From assembly GCA_910587305.1 (NCBI GenBank), contig CAJUKV010000001.1, forward strand, positions 1 through 64,000: a stretch of 64,000 nt of DNA. Reading direction: 5' to 3'. Below the pieces are notes generated by a model. It was not told where the DNA came from, searched no databases, and saw nothing but the letters and a program-made list of their open reading frames with translations. Shown here in pieces: positions 18,666 to 27,117 of this stretch (position 1 is the stretch's first letter; each line of letters starts with the position of its first letter). This DNA comes from an uncultured Lachnospiraceae bacterium (GTDB taxonomy: Bacteria > Bacillota > Clostridia > Lachnospirales > Lachnospiraceae). Made by a program: the position numbers and the translations under genes.

Positions 18666-20183
18666 TTATAGTTTAATCAAATAAACAATATATTCCTCCG
18701 CCATAGCCGTCTTCTCCCCTGTCTTATACAAAACCTGACATTCTTCAAGCTTTCCCTCAGGATCCCGCAGGCAAGACTGATTAGAGTCTAAAAGATAAAA
18801 TTCCTGTTTATCCGGAAAATTCTTTCTAGCCCATACTGCCAATTCCTCAAAGCTAATCTCCCCGCTCTGCTCCTCGCTCCAATCTGCATAGCTCTCTTTT
18901 TGGCCATTTCCCGCATAATAAAAATCATATCCCGGCAAATAGGCTAGCACGGTGGACGCCCACGGTACATTAACACTGACAATCAGCTCATCCGGCGCTA
19001 TGTTCTCTCTTATATACTCCGCCGTACCGCCTCCATCCGAATAACTCCCATAAAGGGCATTTTCCAAACCGGAACTTTCTTCCTTATCATTCCATCTGGT
19101 AAACATACATATGGATAATACGAGCAGTAAAACCTGAAGCCCACCAAGCACAGCCCCCGTTATCCATTCTTTCCCCCGCCCCTCCTTCCTCTGTTCGTAC
19201 ATGATCCACAACGCCCATATAAACACAAAGCATAATGATAAGAAGTGCCAGATATGGAGCTGATATACCATTACGCTGAAAACAGCCTGAAATAAAAAAG
19301 CCGACGCCATCACAGTCACGGCCTGAATATTTCTCAATTTAAGGGTGGCAAACAGCATAAACCCTATAGACAAAAGGAAAAAAATAAAACAAAAGCTCTG
19401 TTCTCTTCCCGATAGTCGTTCCAGAATCTGATAAGAGTGATTTCTGACTTCCCTAATCAATTCCAGCTTGCCAAAGCTTTCAACCCTAAATACCGGGCTG
19501 TCCGAAACATGATAAAATTGTAGAATTAACAAAATGAAACTGCATAACGGTATCCAAATTCCCCTTAAAATATTCCAAAATGGCATCATTGTTTTTCGCT
19601 TATAACACTGCCAGAGGTTTTCCCCCAACCAAAAACAGGATATAACACCTGCTTCCGCCAGCGCTATAACATCCGACTGAACTAACAGCCCTAAAAGCAG
19701 TCCGAATAAAACACATTTATCATTTCTCTTAGGATAATAAACTGCAAGTAAAATTAATAACAGAGCTATCAGACAGTAATTTCTGGCAATTACTGTGTAA
19801 TAATAGGTAAAGGCAGGGCTGAATAGTACAATTGCTTTTATTGGTTTATAAAAAGGAGCCTTATATAAAAACAGCCCTGCTGTCACTGCCATTATTATAT
19901 AGCTGACAAAACTAATGGTACGAAAAGGCAGCCCCAACTTTGCAAAAGGCATCAACAAAAAATACCACAGGCAGGGATGTCCCTGATATTTTATTTCCTT
20001 TAATAATGCGAAAGGAGATAATTCCCTGGCCATCAGCCATACATTCGCCTCATCTCGCCACATCTCATGACGTGCAAGCAAGATACCGTTAAAAATCAGA
20101 TATCCCAGGAACACAATTACCATCAACAAATTCTTTCGCTTTTTCTGTTTATTTATATCTACTATTTTAAATGTCATCCTCAT
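18666..20183 (-). CDS. GT-C-like integral membrane glycosyltransferase
   Basis: This roughly 505-residue protein has an N-terminal membrane segment, then the acidic first loop ARHEMWRDEANVWLMAREL, the hallmark of GT39/ArnT-like GT-C enzymes that use polyprenyl-phosphate sugars, followed by YQGHPCLWYFLL and about ten further membrane segments, and a soluble C-terminal domain of about 110 residues. It should transfer a sugar on the outer face of the membrane. The start is uncertain: ATG at 20183 has AGAAG seven bases upstream, and a GTG seven codons earlier is possible. Donor and acceptor are unknown. Confidence 0.75.
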   Translation of the reverse strand: MRMTFKIVDINKQKKRKNLLMVIVFLGYLIFNGILLARHEMWRDEANVWLMARELSPFALLKEIKYQGHPCLWYFLLMPFAKLGLPFRTISFVSYIIMAVTAGLFLYKAPFYKPIKAIVLFSPAFTYYYTVIARNYCLIALLLILLAVYYPKRNDKCVLFGLLLGLLVQSDVIALAEAGVISCFWLGENLWQCYKRKTMMPFWNILRGIWIPLCSFILLILQFYHVSDSPVFRVESFGKLELIREVRNHSYQILERLSGREQSFCFIFFLLSIGFMLFATLKLRNIQAVTVMASAFLFQAVFSVMVYQLHIWHFLSLCFVFIWALWIMYEQRKEGRGKEWITGAVLGGLQVLLLVLSICMFTRWNDKEESSGLENALYGSYSDGGGTAEYIRENIAPDELIVSVNVPWASTVLAYLPGYDFYYAGNGQKESYADWSEEQSGEISFEELAVWARKNFPDKQEFYLLDSNQSCLRDPEGKLEECQVLYKTGEKTAMAEEYIVYLIKL

Positions 20184-20263
20184 ATGTACACTTCTTTTTG
20201 GCACTTGGCATACACCACTACCATCTTTTTTATTATAATTCTATTATTGCGCCACGGGCTTTT

Positions 20264-20292
20264 TTCATATATGCTGAACACGTGTATATAAT
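20264..20292 (+). promoter_or_regulatory. Possible sigma-A promoter before the acyltransferase remnant
   Basis: TTCATA (20264-20269), a 17-base spacer and TATAAT (20287-20292) lie about 45 bases before the ATG at 20338. The -10 is perfect; the -35 matches four of six. Confidence 0.4.
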
Positions 20293-20337
20293 TTTTTAAA
20301 ACAAAATCAGCTTTTATAAAATTGGAGCATTATTAAT

Positions 20338-21355
20338 ATGGAGAGAAATTATAAAATAGATATCCTTAGAGCTTATGCAATTATAACTGTAATCATTGGT
20401 CATAGTATTCAATTTGGCCAAGGACCCTCTCCTTCTTTTTTTGAAGACTATGTTTTTAAATTTATATACAGCTTTCATATGCCTTTATTTATGTTGTTAA
20501 GCGGTTACTTGTTTTATTTAACTTTAAATAGGCACAGCTTCTCTATCTAATGTATGTTCACGTTTTACAACTTTGTTTGTCCCTATTATCATGTGGAATA
20601 TCTTTCCTTTTATTATGCAAATATATCATAATCCTCCTGCTACCGTCTATTATTTACCCAAAATATATTTATCTACTATGATAAGGAATTCATGGTTTCT
20701 TTGGGCCATTTTCTACTGTTCTTTTGTAGTGCTTATTGTGAACCGCTTTTTTAAAGATCGCATTTTTATCTATATATTGGGCCTGTTACTGACCTTTATT
20801 ATACCGGATTCCTATAATCTGTCTTTATACAAATTTATGTACCCCTATTTTATGATTGGCTATTTTTATCACAAACATTATAATAAAATCACCGACAAAA
20901 ATGTATCCCCCCAAATGCGTACTGTGTTTTCGTGTGCTGCCGTAATGATATTTATAATTCTGCTATGTTTTTTTAACCATGATTCCTATATTTATACCAC
21001 AGGTTATACACTGGCAGGGAAAGAAGTCATGAAGCAATTGAGCATTGATATTTACCACTTTGCTATCGGATTAGTTGGAAGCATTACAATGATAATATTC
21101 GCATCCAAAATTTATAATAAATTAAATGATGCCTTCATCAAAATTCTTTCGACAATTGGGGCCAACTCATTGGGAATATATATGGTTTCCGGTATAATCT
21201 TTGAATATGCGCTTCCGGGTTTAACCAATAATGTCACGGGAATTCATTATTTGCTCGCTGCATTGGAATCAATTATTATCCTTTCCCTTCTTTTTTCTTT
21301 ATGTCTTAAAAAGTGTTCTATTACAAATGTTCTTTTTTTAGGCGGCAGGAAATAA
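20338..21355 (+). pseudogene. Acyltransferase 3 family protein, frameshifted
   Basis: Two frames together encode one membrane O-acetyltransferase. The first (20338-20550) has the family start RNYKIDILRAYAIITVIIGHS with the catalytic-type histidine and FHMPLFMLLSGYLF. The second (usable from 20528 to 21355) continues with SRFTTLFVPIIMWN, matching the normal R-x2-L-x-P-xx-W region, and several membrane segments. The change of frame falls between about 20525 and 20550. The combined length of about 339 residues equals that of the intact relative at 44.2 kb. Probably inactive, unless this is a sequencing error or a phase-variable site; I see no long homopolymer at the break. Confidence 0.8.
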
Positions 21356-21361
21356 AAACAT

Positions 21362-22912
21362 TTAGTCTTTTTCTATACGGAATTTGTTGCTGGCAGCCAT
21401 CCTCCCACACAAATATAGTGCCCCGGCAATCGCTGCCACATAGATACTTAAGCTGATTTTAAAGCGCAAGTCTATCATTTCAATAAGGCGGCTATTTTCA
21501 TGCGTAAAATAATAATAATTAATATCCTTCGATATACTTTCTATATATAATGTTTTATCCGTAACAGGTGGTTCCGGTAGACGTACCGTATCCCTGGCCA
21601 CATCGCATAATTTTTCATCTGCATAAACCTGATTTATATCAATCATATTTCTTGGAAACAACAGCAAAAATGACAGAACCCCCATGGCTAGCGCCACACC
21701 AAAGGCTGTCTTCCATTTTATAGCGCTTAATCGCTTTTTTAATTTTAACCAAAAGGCGCACGAAAAGGACAACCGTTTGTTATATATCGAAAGCAACCTG
21801 AACACACCCTTTTCTTTTCCTATCGTCATATATAAAAAATCACCTAAGAATATGATTGTAATGTTTTTAACAGAAGCATTAAATAAAAATGGTTCGGAAA
21901 TCCCGGCAAATAAAAAAGTGCAGATAATGATAAGCTCCATTCTCAGGTCCTTTTTCATACAGTATCTCAGCAGTAAGCAATATGCCGCTATAAGTAAAAT
22001 AAGGGGAATAGCGCCGTATGCGTTAAGGGCAGATACATATGAATTATCAATCGAAAAATTAATCTCTCTGTTGCCGCCTCCAAGCAACGAAACATCATAG
22101 AGATTAAAAAACATTCGAATCGCCCATATACGGCTATTAAATATTTTATTTACTATCCGAAACAAAATACCCTCTCCCAATACAAGCGGAAAGGCCACCG
22201 AAACAATTATGCACAAAATAGGCATTCCCTCAATGATTATCTTTTCCATTACGCTAAATCTTTTTCTTTTACAAAAATAAAAGAGTAACACTAATAAAAC
22301 AATTGAAGTCATTATTCCCGTAGAACTAAAGGAATACATTAATACATATATATTGCCTAGCAACAACAAGCAAACCGCGTAAAATAGTTTCTTTCTATTT
22401 TCCATACACAAATATAGAATAAAAACCATCAACAATATATATGTAATATGCAGTACATTTGGATGCGTATATCCCAGGCTTTCCCTTAAAACCGGCCCCA
22501 AACCAAACTTTTCATCGATTCGTCTGGCTCCTGTTCTTCCCCAAAAAACAGCGGCTGTTACACAATAGAGCATACATATGCTCCATACGGCAGCCCCTAC
22601 GGCAAAAACTCTTTTCACGGACACGTTTTTCATTCCAACTGCCAAAATCACATAAATGAACATCCCCAAAGAACCTGTTATTTTGAATGTAAAGGCTCCC
22701 CATATTCCCAATATTCCTACTATAACTATTTCCGCTATACTATACTGTCCTACAAGAAATTTACATGCTAACAGCATAACTCCCAGCATCAGACAGCCGC
22801 GAAACAAAAGTGAACCCTCATCCAGCCCAACGCCCTTGGTGAACAGAATCACAGCAAATAATATATAATACAACAATTCCTCCAAGGAAACCTGTACTTT
22901 GTTATGCTCCAT
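21362..22912 (-). CDS. Wzy-like polysaccharide polymerase (O-antigen ligase/polymerase type)
   Basis: This 516-residue protein has about twelve membrane segments and a large external loop. LGYTHPNVLHITYILLM parallels LGMGHPNALQCMVWAL in the protein at 43-44 kb, identifying the two as members of one polymerase-like family (Wzy candidates). It probably joins lipid-linked repeat units outside the membrane. The ATG at 22912 has AAAGGA six bases upstream and overlaps the end of the upstream GT4 gene by 11 bases. A soluble C-terminal segment and a last membrane helix follow residue about 430. Wzy proteins are too divergent for certainty. Confidence 0.72.
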   Translation of the reverse strand: MEHNKVQVSLEELLYYILFAVILFTKGVGLDEGSLLFRGCLMLGVMLLACKFLVGQYSIAEIVIVGILGIWGAFTFKITGSLGMFIYVILAVGMKNVSVKRVFAVGAAVWSICMLYCVTAAVFWGRTGARRIDEKFGLGPVLRESLGYTHPNVLHITYILLMVFILYLCMENRKKLFYAVCLLLLGNIYVLMYSFSSTGIMTSIVLLVLLFYFCKRKRFSVMEKIIIEGMPILCIIVSVAFPLVLGEGILFRIVNKIFNSRIWAIRMFFNLYDVSLLGGGNREINFSIDNSYVSALNAYGAIPLILLIAAYCLLLRYCMKKDLRMELIIICTFLFAGISEPFLFNASVKNITIIFLGDFLYMTIGKEKGVFRLLSIYNKRLSFSCAFWLKLKKRLSAIKWKTAFGVALAMGVLSFLLLFPRNMIDINQVYADEKLCDVARDTVRLPEPPVTDKTLYIESISKDINYYYFTHENSRLIEMIDLRFKISLSIYVAAIAGALYLCGRMAASNKFRIEKD

Positions 22913-24047
22913 CGCCATTCCTTTCAAAATCATCTATCGCTTTCCTATAAACGCCTTCAAATTTTTCCGCAAGACTGCTCCATGTAAAGCTCTTAAGGAC
23001 CTTCATTTTGCCCTTTTGCCCCATAAGCTCCCGTCTTTTTTTGTCTATCAATATACTTTCTATCTTCTTTTCCCACTCTTCTGCTTCGAATTTTTCCAGC
23101 ACATACCCATTTTCTCCGTCCTCGATCAGCATACTTGCCCCGCCATTCATACTGCTGACAACAGGAACCCCGAAATACATCGCTTCGAGAAGCACCATTC
23201 CAAATATCTCATAATTACTTGTAAATACAAATACCTCTGCACTGCCATAAACCTTAGGCAGCTCCTTTTGAGGCATTTTTTCTTGATAAATAATGTCTCC
23301 GCTTTCAAGCTCATTCTTAATAAAACTCAGGAAAGCCGTTTTATATTTCTCTTCCCCATTTCCTATTAAAACTAATTGCAATCCCTTAACCTTATCCCGC
23401 AGCCGTCTATACACTTCTACTAAAAAATATACGTTTCTTCTGTCTTCTATTTTTCCTACATACAAAATTTGTGGTCTTTCACTTTTTTGAAGCTTATAAG
23501 GAGGAAAATTATCCGGATTAATACCGACGCCCACCGATACTGTCTTTTTAAAACCCTTTCCCTGTAAAAAGCTTTCTGCCATCCTGCTTTTTGTGACTGC
23601 CCATACATCCTGATATTTTTTCCTATGAAGAAACAAACCATCAAAGATTTTGCATTTTAAATTGTACCCACGCGTATAAGAGTGATAATATGGACCATGA
23701 TAAATGATTACCGGTTTCTTTTTTCCGGTATAAAGCATCCAGCTCATAATCTGATCATATTCATGTACCTGTATCACATCATATGGATCAAGAATTTGCT
23801 TAACCGACGGCATAAACCCGTTTTTAAACAAAGCAATTCCTTTCATCCGGTAAATCCAAAAAGCATATTCTTTCCCATCTTTTTGAAAAGTATACTTCTC
23901 TTTTTTACTGCTCTCTCTACCATTATAGAGAACTATGTCACATTGGTTTCCCCGTTCCACAAGCGCTTTTGCCAGTCCAATCTCCTGCACGTTATAGCTC
24001 TCTAAATCTAATTTGTCCGGGAAGGCCCGCACAATTAAAATTTTCAT
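22902..24047 (-). CDS. GT4 glycosyltransferase
   Basis: This 381-residue GT-B enzyme has DPYDVIQVHEYDQI in the acceptor domain, ILYVGKIEDRRNV at the start of the nucleotide-sugar domain, and EIFGMVLLEAMYFGVPVVSS containing the E-x7-E motif, followed by GGASMLI. It should extend a lipid-linked oligosaccharide in the cytoplasm. It overlaps its upstream neighbour by four bases and its downstream neighbour by eleven, so the three form a tightly coupled set with the GT32-type enzyme and the polymerase candidate. Confidence 0.9.
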   Translation of the reverse strand: MKILIVRAFPDKLDLESYNVQEIGLAKALVERGNQCDIVLYNGRESSKKEKYTFQKDGKEYAFWIYRMKGIALFKNGFMPSVKQILDPYDVIQVHEYDQIMSWMLYTGKKKPVIIYHGPYYHSYTRGYNLKCKIFDGLFLHRKKYQDVWAVTKSRMAESFLQGKGFKKTVSVGVGINPDNFPPYKLQKSERPQILYVGKIEDRRNVYFLVEVYRRLRDKVKGLQLVLIGNGEEKYKTAFLSFIKNELESGDIIYQEKMPQKELPKVYGSAEVFVFTSNYEIFGMVLLEAMYFGVPVVSSMNGGASMLIEDGENGYVLEKFEAEEWEKKIESILIDKKRRELMGQKGKMKVLKSFTWSSLAEKFEGVYRKAIDDFERNGDGA

Positions 24048-24772
24048 AATCTGCTTTTAATCCTTTTCTTCCATCTGAGATAACGTTCTTTTCCCAATAC
24101 CTTCGCCGTTACCTTGATGCACTTGAAATACAAGCGCCGATACCAGGGAGACCAGCTTGCAAAATAATGATGCACAGATATCGTATCAGGAGTGGTTTCA
24201 AATGACTGCGTTTCATGATCAAAACAGCAAAAATACTCTTTTGGAAATACCGCTACTCCATTTATAATCTGGAAAGTATTATTCCCTTTAAGGCCCTGTT
24301 CCCTGAGAATCCCGGTAACCACATCTACAATATTCTCAATCCGGCCGCCTATCTTTTGCCCAAATTTCTTTTTTTCATACTCACTAACGATCTCCTTTAA
24401 CATCTTCTGCTTCGCTACGGAAGCATAAATCAAACCGGGATTTATCGTCTCTTCGCTTTCAAATCCTGTAAAAGCTTCATATTCCAGCAGTTCCTGCGCA
24501 ACAGGCTTTAGTAACTCCACATCCGTATCTAAAAAAATACCGCCATATTGGTTTAAAATATCAAATCGGGCAAAATCCACTACAAATGCCCACTTTTTCA
24601 TCCTGTATGCTTCCGCTATATAACTATTTTTCGTAACATCATAATTTGATTCATTCCACTCAATAATCTCCCAGCCGGGAAGATATTTCTTCCACGAATC
24701 AATACACTTTTGAATTAATTTAGGTTTTTTATTATATCCAAACCAACAATAATGGATTTTTCGCGGTATCAT
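24044..24772 (-). CDS. GT32-type glycosyltransferase with DXD motif
   Basis: This 242-residue enzyme starts IPRKIHYCWFGYNKKP and has FVVDFARFDILNQYGGIFLDTDVELL, with the DTD metal-binding motif of the capsular sugar transferase (Gly_transf_sug/OCH1-like) family, and SVHHYFASW near the end. Such enzymes add hexoses to capsular repeat units in the cytoplasm. GGGGGA precedes the ATG by a few bases. The stop overlaps the start of the GT4 gene (ATGA-type overlap). Confidence 0.9.
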   Translation of the reverse strand: MIPRKIHYCWFGYNKKPKLIQKCIDSWKKYLPGWEIIEWNESNYDVTKNSYIAEAYRMKKWAFVVDFARFDILNQYGGIFLDTDVELLKPVAQELLEYEAFTGFESEETINPGLIYASVAKQKMLKEIVSEYEKKKFGQKIGGRIENIVDVVTGILREQGLKGNNTFQIINGVAVFPKEYFCCFDHETQSFETTPDTISVHHYFASWSPWYRRLYFKCIKVTAKVLGKERYLRWKKRIKSRL

Positions 24773-24804
24773 TTTTCCCCCAAAGTCTATTTTATTGACG
24801 TTCC

Positions 24805-26802
24805 TTACTTATACACAATCATAATAAAGCTAAATACATACATTATTTCTGCTACGGACAATAGCCTGAATTCTCTTCCTGTTTCAACATCTGTTTTCAT
24901 CCTGCTTTTACTAAAAAGCATAAACATTAGAATGGGAATTAATGGCAAAAAATATCTCCCCTGAACTCCAAATATAATGATTTGATTGACACGTGTCTCC
25001 GCAAGCATAATCGCATGAAGGCCAACTAACTCACCCATCAGTAATAGACCTGACAAAACCCTCTCACCAGGCTTTATTTTCTCAAATTGCTCTTTTACAT
25101 TCCAAGCAGTCGAAAGTACCAAAAGTATAAGGAAAAACGATATAATAATCCAGCTGGTTTCTTCATCTGTCCACGCCATTCTGTTTCCGATCATGCTGCC
25201 TAAATAATAATCTGCTTTTTCTACTATCGTTCTAATAACCATATTAACGAATCCAAACGGATTTATCAATAAATATCGTAGGCTAAATTTAGGTATTTGA
25301 CTGCCAGTAAGCCATGACATATCATCAGCTGCTCCGGAAGCAAGTAATGTATCCTTTGCGGCTTCCGCCTTACTAAAAAAAATAGCAATATCCGTTTTAA
25401 AATGAAGCAATAGGGTAGCGGCCGCCACCAACCAGTTCATCAAACAGGCTCCTATTTTAAACCTCTTTCCCCCATTTACTTCTGCGTGTATAAATACCAG
25501 TAAAAGCAAGACAGGAATGTATGCGCCCCCCTTACAGCTTCCCAGGATCATGCTGGAAAATAGAAGGCACATCCATTCTCTTTTTTCTATTTTTCTCTCT
25601 CTGCCTTTAAAAATAATTGCCAATACAAAATAAGCAACCGGAGTAACTACGGCATCATAAGTGATCCCGGCTGCCTGATAAAGATTCATCGGAATCAGTG
25701 CGGTCACTGCAAACCCTTCCTTTAATATTGGCGTAATTCGGATTGCCAGATAGCAGACCATAATATAAAAAGAAAGACAGAACAGCTTCGCCAGTAATAC
25801 ACTTCCCATGGCGTTTACACCTAGAATTCTCCCCAATGTAATTCCAAAAACACCGGGAAAATATTCTAATATACTATCACTTAGTGTAGGGCGCTGTTCA
25901 AAATATGGCTGCCACTGTGCATTCCTGTCTCTTTTATCACCCAGCATTCTCATAAGGATATAAAAATTATCTGTTTCTTCACGCAGCTTAATCTCGTCCT
26001 GGGATAAATATACATATTCCAGGCTATCTTGTCCTGACCTGCCTACCAGCTTATTAGAGTATTTGTAAACGTTAGTGAGATGTGTTCCCCCATCATGCAC
26101 AATATTAACATTGAGAAAAGAAAGAAAAATAATCCCCATAGGTACTGCAATACAAAGAAACAATGTCTCTGTTTTTCCTTTTTTATACATTGTAAAAAAG
26201 ACGCACAGAGAAAACATTATTACAAGAAGTATCACGATAAGTAAAAAATGTACCCTGTAGCATAACGTAGACATATGAATGCCAATGCTAACAGCATATT
26301 CACTTTTCTGATCATTAATCTTACAAGTTGGCTGTCCTGTCTCCGGGGCAAATCCATATAGCCCAAGTCCTCTGCTATCCGGCGCTTTTGGGGTGAGTAT
26401 CGTCAGAATGTAACACTTACCGGCTTTGCCCCCTTCATTTGCATATAATTTGACAGGTGTACCATATCTAATATTTTCACTGTTAATTTCCACATAGTTT
26501 ATGACCGTTCCGTCCCATTGCTGTTTTATCTCAAAAATCACTTTTCCGTCAATATACAGATCATGGTCTGAGAAATCCAACGTAATAAACTCCCAGTCAG
26601 CAAAACAAGTAAATTCCTGTTCAACCGTAGTCCCTGTCCACATATCAGGAATAATTTGCTCTTCACTTTTATTTTCTACGAAGGTTCCATATGTCGGCAC
26701 TTTACGCCAAAGCATAATTGCCGCCATAATTGTCACTACTATAACCGTAAACAACACAAGCTCAGCTCTATTAATTTTTAAATTTCTTCTTAAAATTTCC
26801 AT
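24805..26802 (-). CDS. DUF2142 integral membrane protein (GT-C-like)
   Basis: This 665-residue protein has an N-terminal membrane anchor, an external beta-rich segment of about 150 residues, then ten or more membrane segments. HDGGTHLTNVYKYSN, YFPGVFGITLGRILG and GITYDAVVTPVAYFVLAI are characteristic of DUF2142 proteins, which are regarded as GT-C-like polyprenyl-phosphate glycosyltransferases of surface-polymer loci. I place the start at 26802: the leader matches elements E1, E5 and E7, in which the purine-rich GGG run ends about eight bases before the ATG, and this ATG keeps that spacing. A start six codons earlier lies inside the element. Confidence 0.8.
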   Translation of the reverse strand: MEILRRNLKINRAELVLFTVIVVTIMAAIMLWRKVPTYGTFVENKSEEQIIPDMWTGTTVEQEFTCFADWEFITLDFSDHDLYIDGKVIFEIKQQWDGTVINYVEINSENIRYGTPVKLYANEGGKAGKCYILTILTPKAPDSRGLGLYGFAPETGQPTCKINDQKSEYAVSIGIHMSTLCYRVHFLLIVILLVIMFSLCVFFTMYKKGKTETLFLCIAVPMGIIFLSFLNVNIVHDGGTHLTNVYKYSNKLVGRSGQDSLEYVYLSQDEIKLREETDNFYILMRMLGDKRDRNAQWQPYFEQRPTLSDSILEYFPGVFGITLGRILGVNAMGSVLLAKLFCLSFYIMVCYLAIRITPILKEGFAVTALIPMNLYQAAGITYDAVVTPVAYFVLAIIFKGRERKIEKREWMCLLFSSMILGSCKGGAYIPVLLLLVFIHAEVNGGKRFKIGACLMNWLVAAATLLLHFKTDIAIFFSKAEAAKDTLLASGAADDMSWLTGSQIPKFSLRYLLINPFGFVNMVIRTIVEKADYYLGSMIGNRMAWTDEETSWIIISFFLILLVLSTAWNVKEQFEKIKPGERVLSGLLLMGELVGLHAIMLAETRVNQIIIFGVQGRYFLPLIPILMFMLFSKSRMKTDVETGREFRLLSVAEIMYVFSFIMIVYK

Positions 26803-26893
26803 GCTTATACCCGGGCACATCGCAAACTATACTTACGATACTGCATCAATAAAGAGTTTGGATATTTCTAATATCCTTTTGTCCAATATAGAT
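26803..26893 (-). repeat. Leader element E2 (hairpins) before the DUF2142 gene
   Basis: On the minus strand a GGATATT/AATATCC hairpin is followed by AAACTCTTTATTGATGCAG, a seven-pair hairpin (26819-26825 with 26833-26839), and the ribosome binding site CGGG. The order and much of the sequence match element E1. In the shared stem an A-T pair in E1 is a G-C pair here and a C-G pair has become T-G, so pairing is preserved although both arms changed. Confidence 0.65.
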
Positions 26894-26921
26894 ATTATAC
26901 TATGGGGCTACGTAAAGTCCA
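26894..26921 (-). promoter_or_regulatory. Probable sigma-A promoter of the DUF2142 gene
   Basis: Minus-strand TGGACT (26921-26916), a 16-base spacer and TATAAT (26899-26894) stand directly upstream of element E2, giving a leader of about 85 bases. The -10 is perfect; the -35 is moderate. Confidence 0.5.
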
Positions 26922-26948
26922 GCAATTTATATATTTAAAAAGGGGAAC

Positions 26949-26977
26949 TTGACAATACATGAACGGCTTTGTATAGT
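26949..26977 (+). promoter_or_regulatory. Strong sigma-A promoter of the GtrII-like gene
   Basis: TTGACA (26949-26954), 17 bases, TATAGT (26972-26977). The transcript would start near 26984 and carry a leader of about 134 bases that contains element E3. The region 26803-27117 (315 bases without a gene) therefore holds two divergent promoters and two leader elements. Confidence 0.8.
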
Positions 26978-27056
26978 TATAGCAGTAATTTTATAAAAAT
27001 AACTACCGGAAATTTCTAATTAAAATCTTTCGTTATTAGAAAGGGCAAATTTAATC

Positions 27057-27117
27057 ACCACATGTGAACTTGTGCTGACGCCTAAATTTGCAGGTGTCGG
27101 CAACATGGAGGATTATT
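27057..27117 (+). repeat. Leader element E3 (hairpin) before the GtrII-like gene
   Basis: GCTGACGCCT (27074-27083) pairs with AGGTGTCGGC (27092-27101), ten pairs including two G-T, and the second arm runs into GGCAACATGGAGGATTATT, which includes the GGAGG ribosome binding site. It aligns with E4 near 63.7 kb (TTGTGCT, AATTTGC, then CATGGAGGATTA) and with E6 at 15.55 kb (GGCAACATGG). Confidence 0.7.
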
